A stretch of 64,000 nt of DNA. Source: Polyodon spathula (lineage: Eukaryota; Chordata; Actinopteri; Acipenseriformes; Polyodontidae). The DNA is taken from NCBI RefSeq assembly GCF_017654505.1, contig NC_054554.1, forward strand, positions 30,329,254-30,393,253, given 5' to 3'. Every line of letters starts with the position of its first letter. The stretch's first letter is position 1. The position numbers and the translations under genes are program-made. The notes below the pieces were generated by a model. That model worked only from the letters and a program-made list of their open reading frames with translations. It was not told the origin of the DNA and did not search any database. Shown piece after piece: positions 47,863 to 59,832 of this stretch.

Positions 47863-50800
47863 CATACACACACACACACACACACACTACAAATGCAAAC
47901 AAACAGCAACATTCTGACACATTGTAATATAGCCAGCTGTTAGAAAATCACACTGCTGCTGATGAAGGTGGTGATAGAGGCGCTTGCTTTGAAATCTGTG
48001 CAGTGTATCATAACCCATCAGTTAAGACGCGTAGGGGGGTGTTGTTGGATCAGCAGCGGGTGGAGAGGGGGGGTGGTCTTGCACCTCTGGGCAATGCTTT
48101 CATTCTACCAAGGTCGTTAGAGATCGAAAGCAATATATATATATATATATATTTGTTTGTATGCATATAGAATGAAAAACAATGGAATGTGTGCTGTATT
48201 GTTGTTAGCAGAGGCAATACCTGACCTTTCTGATTCCAGAGGTGAATTTCAGTCTCTCCCGGGTAAATGAGTTAGTAAAGACTTTGCAGCTGTGCAGGAG
48301 AAAGATCATGTGCTCTGTGTCTGTGTGCCCCACACCAACGTGTATTACAGTTGCCCCTGAATGAAAGAAGGGGGTGCAGATAGTGGTGGTGTGGACTGCT
48401 GACCCTGGTTTACCCGTGTGAGGTGTGTGCGTATCGGAAGCGTGTGTGCGTCTGCGAGGCTCCACCGAGGTTTTATCGCTGTCATTCCATGAAACACTCG
48501 CCTTTTTTAAATGTCAGATTCAGATCCCATATGGAGGAATTTATTTACAGGTGGTCATGTGCAGCCCGTGTATGAACGAGCAGATTTCATTATTTCAATG
48601 GATCGCTCTTGTTTTCTTATTTTTTATTGCTGTGTAAATATGAAGATTGCACATCTGTTGCAGTTGTGCAAGTTGATCTGTCTGTCGCCCCCCACCCCCC
48701 CTGGCTCTGTCTCCAGATTGCAGCCTTGCTGCCAGTTGCTCTGTGTTTGAGTTTCTGTTCGGTGGTACGAGGCTTCTGAAGGGATTGACTTGCTATTTGG
48801 GCCCACTGGATATTAATACAAAGGACAGGCTTAATTCTGCTGTGCAGGCCTGCCATCTGTCCGCTAATCCACCTCTGGAACATGAATTGCAGAAGATCTC
48901 AGTCATCAGCCGTGAGCCTCTTTGGATGTCGTTCCCAATTAATGGCAAGATTGATGAAGGTGAAGGGTGTGCCGTGGCTTTAATCCCAGAGTTCTCCTTT
49001 GGTCGGTTGCTTCTTGTGTTTCTGAAATGAGTTCCAGTAGAACAGGAGCAATCTGTGGCCACACCCATTCCACCAGAAAGCACAATCTGAAAGCGTAATG
49101 TAGTGAATTCTATAGTCATACAGTCATGTCAACAAATCGTTGCATGAGAATCGTTGTCAGAATGCAGTGTGTCTAAGTGCACATACTGTACAGGCATAGC
49201 GAGACATGGAGAACACTATTACTGTAAAATATAGAGGAGGTACTCACGGGATACACGTCTGCAGCTGAAAGTGAGCTCTCGTTTCTGCTCCCTGTCTTCC
49301 TTCAGGTCCTCCTGAGTCAGGTGCACCGGCTCCGAGCGCTGGACCTGCTGGGTCGCTTCTTGGACCTGGGCCCGTGGGCCGTCAGTCTGGTGAGTCTGAT
49401 ACTCTTGTCCCCATATTGATAGTAATACTTACCCACACACACACACGTACACAAGCTCACACACAGGCACGCACACACACACATGCACACGCACACAGGC
49501 TCACACACACACAGGCACACACACACACCCACGCTCACACTCACACACACACACATACACAAGCTCACACACAGGCACGCACACACACACATGCACACGC
49601 ACACAGGCTCACACACACACAGGCCCACGCTCACACTCACACACACACACATACGCAAGCTCACACACAGGCACACACACACACACACACACTCACAGGC
49701 TCACACGCACAACACACACAACACACACACACACACACACACTGTCGGTAGATTCTGAGTGTTTCTCATTCTGCCTCCCCCAGGCTCTGTCTGTCGGGAT
49801 CTTCCCCTACGTCCTCAAACTCCTGCAGAGTTCAGCTCGGGAGCTGCGGCCACTGCTAGTGTTCATCTGGGCCAAAATCCTGGCCGTGGACAGCGTGAGT
49901 ACCCAGTGCTCGTCTCTACTCTCCCTCCCTTCTGCTGTTTGTTCTTTTGTAGCCCCTGATCCTGGGGATTAGCAGCCCGCGAGCCTGTGCGAGTGACCTT
50001 TCTGAAGCCAGTGTAATTGCTGAGATTTTGTTGGGATCAAGCCGGTGTGGAGACTGATACCTGCTCTAATAATCTGTGTCCAGGGTGCTTGTTGTTCAAA
50101 TTACATTTTTCTAGAAGAAACAGTAAGTAAGGCTGGTATAAGGACCCTGGGTGAGAATATAGGTCAGGACATCCAGTACTTCTGTGGTAACTCTCAAAAA
50201 CGAACTACTGCGGTCAGCTCTTCATTCGAGCGCCTCACTCGTCAAAGTGTTTGTCGTTGCAGTCGTGCCAAGCTGATCTTGTGAAGGACAACGGCCACAA
50301 GTACTTCCTGTCTGTCTTAGCGGACCCCTACATGCCGGTGAGTTTGGAGGCTCTCTCTCTCTCTCTGTTGTGACCCGATTTGAACCCAGGTCTAGTGTTT
50401 TAAAGCTGGGGGAATATGCACGCTGCACCACCCGGCCACTCTTGGCAGAAGGTTTTTGTAACGTTTTTAAAAATGTTCCTTTTGCGTATTCCAGGCAGAG
50501 CACAGGACCATGGCAGCTTTCATCTTGGCAGTGATCGTGAACAGCTACAACACAGGGCAGGTGAGTGAGAGGAAGAAATCTGAGAGAATCCGATCAGTTC
50601 CCTTTGAAAACGACGAGGGTGCTCACAGCGATCCTTCACGAGCCAGTACAGAGTGACCCAGATGGGGCTCTGCATTGCTAGCGACTGGTTCTCTCTCCCC
50701 CTCTCTATTCAGGAGGCCTGTCTGCAGGGGAACCTCATTGCAATCTGCTTGGAGCAGCTCAATGACCCTCATCCTCTCCTGCGCCAGTGGATAGCCATCT

Positions 50801-53800
50801 GTCTGGGACGCATCTGGCAGAACTTCGACTCTGCGCGCTGGTGCGGCGTGCGGGACAGCGCCCACGAGAAGCTCTACAGCCTGCTATCAGACCCCATTCC
50901 AGAGGTGCGGGGTGGGGCTGTGCTTTGGGAAACGGGAGCTCCCTGTATGGCTGCGTGCTACACCCCTTTAAAAAGTTTACTCTAGTAAAAGCATAGCATA
51001 TGTAGTAAAGCACAGTGAATTCATAGACTAGCATTGTAAAACCCAGAGAGGTGTGGTAAAGCAAGTTAAGAAACATGGCAAAACATCTGAAACAGTGGTA
51101 AACGCATAGTATTACAATGGAAATATTGACGTTTTGTTTTTATAAGGGGGTGCCCATCTAAATCTGTTTGTGCTCCCTAGAAAGACTATGGCTCAATATG
51201 TAGGCAATAAAGAATAACAGTATTTTTATTTAAACCTAAAATGAAACATACTGGCAATAATACCAGCAGCACTTGTTGTTGTCAGGAGAGCTGCACTGAT
51301 ACTCCTGAGTGTTATTACTGGAAAAATGAAGAGTCCCCCAGTGACGCCTCCTCTTTCTGATTGAATACACAGCTAATTCTCCAGCACGCTGCAGCCTGAT
51401 CATCTCCCTGAATCTGCACTCATTTCCGTCTTGACTGCAGGGCTGCAGTGCAGTATAGTAGCCAGTCCTCTCCTCCCCTCCCCTTTCCTTTCCTCCCCTC
51501 GCCTCTCCTCTCCTCCGCCGGTAGAGCAATGGCCGCATTGTGGTTTGGAAGTGCTTGCTGGAGAGCCTGGCATACTTGTTATCTTGTGCAGGAAGCAGGA
51601 GTGTTCCTGCCAGTAATGTGATTTAAACGAGCTGTGCAGACGGCAAGTGATGATAGCACAAAAATTAAAATGGGGGGGGGTTTGGGGATCTGGAATTAAG
51701 TGTAAAAGATTAGTTAACCCCGTAATTCACTGTTAAAAAGAACCGCAATGAAGATTGTTTGTCTGACCTAGTATTTGCACAACGCCTTAGTGCCACTAAA
51801 TAATTTGAAATCTCCCTTTCCAAAGGACTTGAAGTCCCCCATCGCTACAACTTGCAGCAGTAGGAGGTTATCACATACATGCTCTGCTGGAGCATAGCAA
51901 GCAGAACACAGCATTTGGTCTGCTTTATATACTGTATGCACGAGGGTATGGTATGTGCTTCCAATGTAAAGTAGCTCACTGGCTATACAGCAAATGTCCT
52001 CAATTCTCACTGCTTCCCTACAGGTCCGCTGTGCCGCGGTCTTTGCCTTGGGCTCTTTCATGGGGAACTCGGCTGAGCGGACAGACCACTCGACCACGAT
52101 CGACCACAATGTGGCCATGATGCTGGCGCAGCTCCTCAACGACGGCAGCCCTGTAGTGCGCAAGGTGGGTGAGCGGCTGAAGGGCTGTGTAGCCCGGCCG
52201 TGCCCTGGCAGCGTGTCACGGGTCTCTGGGCAGTGTTGTTTGGGGTTAACGCTCGCCTGATCCCCTCTCTGCTTGCTGTTTTCCTGCAGGAGCTGGTGGT
52301 GGCGCTCAGTCACCTTGTGGTTCAGTACGAGAGCAACTTCTGCACCGTGGCTCTGCAGTTCATGGAGGAGGAGAGGAACTATGCTGTTCCCTCTCTTGCC
52401 AGCACAACAGGTACCTGCTGCAGAGAGCTGGGGCTGGACCATGATCTGTTGGTCTCAATCAATTATTCTGCTAAAAAATGATTATTGATAATCCTGTTCT
52501 GTGTTTTGTGCTCAGAGGCTGGAAACCTGAACCCACTGAGGGACAGTCCTGCCATCCCACGCCTTCGCTCTGTCAGCTCGTACGGGAACATCCGGGCCGC
52601 CACGACGGTGCGCAACCTCAACAAGAGCCTGCAGAACCTGAACCTCAGCGAGGAGGGTAAGACATGAGAGAGAGGGGAGCTCTGAGAGCAGGGGGGCTGC
52701 AGAACCTGATCATCAGCAAGGAGGGTAAGACATGAGAGAGAGGGGAGCTCTGAGAGCAGGGGGGCTGCAGAACCTGATCATCAGCGAGGAGGGTAAGACA
52801 TGAGAGAGAGGGGAGCTCTGAGAGCAGGGGGGCTGCAGAACCTGATCATCAGCGAGGAGGGTAAGACATGAGAGAGAGGGGAGCTCTGAGAGCAGGGGGG
52901 CTGCAGAACCTGATCATCAGCGAGGAGGGTAAGACATGAGAGAGAGGGGAGCTCTGAGAGCAGGGGGGCTGCAGAACCTGATCATCAGCGAGGAGGGTAA
53001 GACATGAGAGAGAGGGGAGCTCTGAGAGCAGGGGGGCTGCAGAACCTGATCATCAGCGAGGAGGGTAAGACATGAGAGAGAGGGGAGCTCTGAGAGCAGG
53101 GGGGCTGCAGAACCTGATCATCAGCGAGGAGGGTAAGACATGAGAGAGAGGGGAGCTCTGAGAGCAGGGGGGCTGCAGAACCTGATCATCAGCGAGGAGG
53201 GTAAGACATGAGAGAGAGGGGAGCTCTGAGAGCAGGGGGGCTGCAGAACCTGATCATCAGCGAGGAGGGTAAGACATGAGAGAGAGGGGAGCTCTGAGAG
53301 CAGGGGGGCTGCAGAACCTGATCATCAGCGAGGAGGGTAAGACATGAGAGAGAGGGGAGCTCTGAGAGCAGGGGGGCTGCAGAACCTGATCATCAGCGAG
53401 GAGGGTAAGACATGAGAGAGAGGGGAGCTCTGAGAGCAGGGGGGCTGCAGAACCTGATCATCAGCGAGGAGGGTAAGACATGAGAGAGAGGGGAGCTCTG
53501 AGAGCAGGGGGGCTGCAGAACCTGATCATCAGCGAGGAGGGTAAGACATGAGAGAGAGGGGAGCTCTGAGAGCAGGGGGGCTGCAGAACCTGATCATCAG
53601 AGGAGGGTAAGACATGAGAGAGAGGGGAGCTCTGAGGCAGGGGGGCTGCAGAACCTGATCATCAGCGAGGAGGGTAAGACATGAGAGAGAGGGGAGCTCT
53701 GAGAGCAGGGGGGCTGCAGAACCTGATCATCAGCGAGGAGGGTAAGACATGAGAGAGAGGGGAGCTCTGAGAGCAGGGGGGCTGCAGAACCTGATCATCA

Positions 53801-56800
53801 GCGAGGAGGGTAAGACATGGGAGAGAGGGGAGCTCTGAGAGCAGGGGGGCTGCAGAACCTGATCATCAGCGAGGAGGGTAAGACATGAGAGAGAGGGGAG
53901 CTCTGAGAGCAGGGGGGCTGCAGAACCTGATCATCAGCGAGGAGGGTAAGACATGAGAGAGAGGGGAGCTCTGAGAGCAGGGGGGCTGCAGAACCTGATC
54001 ATCAGCGAGGAGGGTAAGACATGGGAGAGAGGGAAGAGAGGGGGGCTCTGAGGGCAGGGAGCGAGGGGACGACGACGGACGACTCGCTGTTCACTGTCTC
54101 TTCTTCCTCCTGGTCAGTAGGGGGCCCCATCACTTTCTCTCCTGGGAACCTCAGCACCAGCAGCAGTGCGAGCAGCACACTGGGCAGCCCCGACAACGAT
54201 GAGTACATCCTGTCCTTCGAGACCATCGACAAGATGAGGAGGGTCAGCTCCTACTCCTCGCTCAACTCGCTCATCGGTGAGTTCAGACTGCAGCGTTAGG
54301 GTTGGGTGCTGGGATTGGACACTGGAGTGCTTCCTAATGAAGGGGGCCCTTTGTAGGAAGCAGGAGCTTGCTTCCCTTGGGAAGGAGGCTGGGTTTGACA
54401 GCAGGACTGTATTGGTGTGATGTGTCTCTCTTCTACATTGGTGTGTTTGTCCGACATGCAAGCCCTTGCTCCCTGTAGGGCTCAGAGTGCTTTTTCTAGT
54501 TGAGAAATTCCAGGAGAGTTTCGATAACCCATTTACTGTCTGCCAACCCCCAGAGAAATGGGAATTCCACTATTGATCTTTGCTCGAGAATGAACAGTAT
54601 CCTGAACAGTATCTAGAGTCCACACCCCCCACACTCCTCGCTGTTCTAGAGTTCACACCCCCACACTTCTCGCTATTCTAGAGTCCGCACCCCCACAACC
54701 TCGCTGTTCTAGAGTCCACACCCCCACAACCTCACTGTTCTAGTCTGTACCCCCCTCTCCTCACTGTTCTATAGCCTGTACCCCTCTCTCCTCACTTTTA
54801 TAGAGCCTGTAACCCCCTCTCCTCGCTGTTCCAGAGTGGTTGTAACCCCCACATCACACAGCTTTCCTGGCCTCCTACTCTTCTCAGATGGCTGCATTTC
54901 AATAGCTGCTTCATGCACCGGAAGCCCCAGAGATTTCTCACATCTTGTTTACTGATTGGTGTGTAAACGAGAGCAGGTTATGCAAGCACTTTAAAATTCA
55001 TAACACAACATGAACTTCAATATAATGATTTCTTACAGACCCCTGCTGAGCCCATATTCTGGTGACTTTGCATAATCCATGATAATGAAAAAGTCTCAGC
55101 TTTGAGATAACCCTCAAATTACTAAGGAGGAAATCTGCTCCGTTTTATCAATCAGGACACCCTGAGAGGCTGAGCAGAGAGCAGCAGCAGTGGGGTTGCA
55201 GTCTGAAGGCGCTATTGCTGATGGTGTTATGTTTTGTACTATGTCTTCGTTTTTTAAGCTGCATTACAGTACCTGCTGAAGACTGAGCCTGACTCTGAGC
55301 AGATTTCCTTTTGTACTGTTAAAAGAATCCTATCGTCATGCATCGATTGCCCGCAGTTAGCTGCCACTCATACATTCTTTGTGTTGTGACGGCTGGTACA
55401 ATACCAACTTACCCACAGTGAACAGTGTCCATCACTCACAGTGTGTATTACTGGTACGAGTCCTTTCAGAAGCATGTTCCACACTCATGTGCTATGATGT
55501 GTTGCCTCAATGCTGGGGCTTGTTTCTCTGTATTGATGAGAATACAGTGAGGCATGTAGTGGCAGAATTTCTCCATGACTGGGGTAAGGACTGCAGGGAG
55601 CAGCTCCAGGGTTCTCCCCGGGAATTCTGTATAGCTGGACGGCAGGGTATTATAGCCGGGAAAAATAAAATGCCTTACCTTAAATTATAATAACACAAAG
55701 AATTTGAATAATAAGACATTGAATAATAATCCATCCTAATTCATACCCAGGCTACACTGCTCCATTCACTTCCTTTTTTTTTGTGTTTCTGGCAGAGCTT
55801 GCACATCATTCCACCCAATTCCTTGCAGTAAAAAAGCCATTTCCATTTTCCCCCACCACATAGCATCATCCCCATCATCCCCACTGCTTTGTACGCACCG
55901 GCCCCTCTTGCGGTTCTTCCCATTCTATTTTAACAAGCTGCTGTTCCTTGACTGTATCAGGCTGCTCTTTTTCATTTTCCACATTTTCTTTTTCATCATC
56001 CATTTTGGTTTGGTAATTTTCACGTTCATCATTGTCACTAATTTGACTTCGAAAACAATGAGTTATTTATGTTTTTAGCCATCCTTTCGAAGTGCTTGAA
56101 ACTGTCTGCTTGGCTAAATGTAGTGTCAAGATGTAACAGCAACAGGTGGTTCCAAGATTTATTTTTCTCACCCAGCACGCTGAAGTGATCTAGTCTGCCA
56201 GCAGCGCAATCAATCCTTATCGTTAAAGGCACACTAGCGTCTGCAAGACAGGCGGCTCTGGATTTTTCAGCTGGGAGGTGACAGCCACTTAGCTGGGCAG
56301 CCTTAGGTGAACCCTGAGCTCTGTGATCAGTACGCTCTGATTTCTACTTGAAAGCCAGCGTTCTTGTTATCCACACTGCTGCTTGCGTAGTTCCTTGTTG
56401 TAGCCCTTGTAATTGTTTCACCATGTCTGTGCATCAGTTACAGATTCATTATTTAGAAACAGAACAACGTCAGCTTGTGTCTCACACACACAAACACCTG
56501 ATGAGTGCTTCTCCATTATGGCTGGTTAATTCTCTGTCTTTGTTTTTAATGTAATCTTTTCAGACCGTGTTTCATTAGTGTTTTTCATTCTGCTCAACAC
56601 TATGATTATGCTAATTCAGATTGAAATGCATTTTCTCAGCACATCACTTGATTATAGATTCATTATCGTATCATTTATTTTGACATAATTTCAAATTGCC
56701 TGAAGCATTTGAATAATTACCTTTCTTCTCAAGCGGGTGCTTTGAGGTGTGGGTGTCTGTGCCAGTGTGTGTGGGTGTGTGTGTGCAAAGTGAATTGTTT

Positions 56801-59778
56801 TGATGCCCAGGCTGGGGTTGCATGTGTTAATGAGCTCCATAGCTGAAAGGTAGCGCTCGGAGCCTCTCCTCAGCAGCAAGCCTTTCATGGTTCCCAACAG
56901 TCCTTGCATAACCTACACAGTCAGAGAGAGAAAGTGCACCATGCATACAGATCAGCAGAGCTCAGGCAGCGAGCGCTGCTCACAGCTGCCGTTCCTGTTG
57001 CAGGCAGGCAGGCTTCGGAGCAGCGGCTGCCCTCGTTCAATCTGCCAGCCTCTCACAAGGGATTTCAGGAGTGCAGCCGGTACACGTGGCCATGCTAATG
57101 CAGAGCAGCTTTCCGTATTGTCTCGGTCACGCCTCGCAAGGTTCTGCACACAGCTTGAAATGGCTTCAGCGCCTCTTGAATGTGTTCTTAATGATTGCAG
57201 TCACTGCGAGTCGTTCATACTGTGTGCTGTATTGTGATTATTTTCCTTACAGCTTCCCTCTCTTTAGTGGAATGCTTGTCTTGCATGTTCTCATTCTTGG
57301 TAGTTTGCACCACTTGACTTCAGAATCCATAACTGAGTGTTTGATGTAAGTTCTTGATGATGTACTAGGGTCAGGCCAAGTGCTCACAAGTCCTTTTTTG
57401 TGTTGCAGGGGTGTCCTTTAACAGTGTTTACACTCAGATCTGGAGGGTGCTGCTCCACCTGGCTGCTGACCCGTACCCCGAAGTGTATGACCTGGCCATG
57501 AAGGTGCTCAACAGCATCGCGTACAAGGTAGTGCAGTGCCTGTGTGCTCTCATCTCAGGACTGGCTTCCCTTTCTCGTACTGATGCTTCTCAATCTTCTG
57601 TCTCTCTTCCTCTCTGCCCTCCTCCTCTGTGGAAAGTGTGAGGTGGACCAGAGGAGAGAGGCAGGAGCAGCCTTTCTCAGGACAGCCTGGGCCGAGCTCT
57701 GCATTTCTGCTCCTCTGGGATGGAAGCAGTTTAGTTTGTGCAAAGGCAATTAAGCAGGGATGGCTCCCTGAAGCCCCTCCATACAAAACTCTTTTTAACT
57801 TGAGCTTTGGAAATACAGCTCCACACACATGCACAATAAAGTATTTCTCCAGGATAAAACAAATTATTTCCTTGATTTGGTTACAATAGATTGAATACAG
57901 TGGATATAACAACCCTGCAGTAATTTCTCTCCAAACATTTCCCCTCCTGGTAATATTTCATTCATTTTTGTCGTTTTCTGCTCAGTTTTAGCGATCAAAG
58001 CCATTTTTTCTGCTTAGGGTAACTACACTTCAGAGCTGCTTTCTGTTCAAGACACCTAAAGGGTTTTTACAGTATCTTAAAACAGACAGACTTTCACAGA
58101 AGGCTGACATTGATCTAGACTTGAATTGTTTTAATTGGCTGGAGAGAATATACAGGAGGAAAGTACAGGGGAACGTCTCGTTCCATCACTCGCCTGCCTG
58201 CATGTTCAAACTTCAACTGGAAAAGAAAAGTTTAAAGAAAAGTTACTTCCCGACAAATCTGAGATGATCGCGTCCTTTTAAAATGTGCAAAGTCTTTTAA
58301 TATCACTACGCTTCTAGGTGTGGGTGTAATGACTGAATTACAAGAATTGGAGGAGGATGGAATTGTGAAAAGTGTTCAGTACGTTCCTGGCAAGTTGTGG
58401 CTGCTGAATGATTGAACAGGAAGGAGCACTTTGAGACGTAATGGAAATGTTTATCAGAAGAGAGTCTCTCCTGGGGAGCCCTTGATGCTTTAGGGCACTG
58501 GCAAGTGAAAAGGCTTCTAGAAATAACACTGTGATGAATGAGAGATAACTATTGCTGTCCTGTACACAGGTCGGCAAATCACCCAATTCCCCATTTTAAT
58601 AGTTCTTCACCAACACAGTATCACCAGCCGTTCTCTTGTCTCATCATAGAGACATATTTTAAGATATAAAGCTAATGCTGTAGTAAATCTTATTGCAGAA
58701 GGATTTTTTGCAAGTGCGTTATACAGACTTGCTTTCTGAGATGCAGGTTCTGTGGTCTTTGGTGTTTCTGTGGGGTATCCGTTCACATTGCATTGGGGCC
58801 CCACCCCTGGATGAGGAAGGAGGGATTTCTACACAGTGGGTACAGTACTCCCCTCTGCGTGTGATTTGAAAGAGGAAGGAGGGATTTCTACACAGTGGGT
58901 ACAGTACTCCCCTCTGCGTGTGATTTGAAAGAGGAAGGAGGGATTTCTACACAGTGGGTACAGTACTCCCCTCTGCGTGTGATTTGAAAGAGGAAGGAGG
59001 GATTTCTACACAGTGGGTACAGTACTCCCCTCTGCGTGTGATTTGAAAGAGGAAGGAGGGATTTCTACACAGTGGGTACAGTACTCCCCTCTGCGTGTGA
59101 TTTGAAAGAGGAAGGAGGGATTTCTACACAGTGGGTACAGTACTCCCCTCTGCGTGTGATTTGAAAGAGGAAGGAGGGATTTCTACACAGTGGGTACAGT
59201 ACTCCCCTCTGCATGTTGACAGGGCAGTAATGTTTAGGTGGCTGACACAGAACCTCTCTGATTTGTATTTATTCAGTGTTAATACAGTAGTTAAATGTGA
59301 AAATAAATGTGTGTTACTGCGCTGTAATTGTGCATTGATAAATCTTATTCTCAACCCCTAAAGTGCAGCGCTGTGGACAAGTGCAGGAATAAATTCGGTT
59401 GTAAAAACGCCAGCTGAAGGAGGATGGGGGACAGAAAGGCGTAATAAATCAATGAAGACAGCCACTTGTGTAATTCAACTTTATTTTCACCCGGCATTGT
59501 TTATGAGAACTGGAGTACCATCAATTCCTTGTCGATAAGCAGTGTGTTCGTCCATTATAAACAGTGCAGCACATTACATAAGACTTCATTGCGCTGTTTT
59601 TAATGCCGAGCTCCTCTGAGCCTGTGAGATTCACTTATCTGTTTTTATTTCTTATTTTTCCCAGAAATATAACGCAGGATATTTCACATGTCCTAATGTG
59701 ATAGAGGCTCTGGGAGTCGGGTTATAAAACACATTGCACTATATAAGAGTATATATATATATATATTATATATATATA

Positions 59779-59832
<54 letters not shown>

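Larger units (their letters stand above)
54277..57408 (+). other. RPTOR: RPTOR intron
   Basis: It contains a degenerate tandem array (about 54600-54840) and a hAT-like zinc-finger remnant on the minus strand (about 55741-56040). Nothing else recognised. Confidence 0.5.

Noticed and set aside
50368..50442. A functional tRNA gene
   Set aside because: A- and B-box-like motifs are present but the ends cannot pair as an acceptor stem and no clean anticodon arm is visible.
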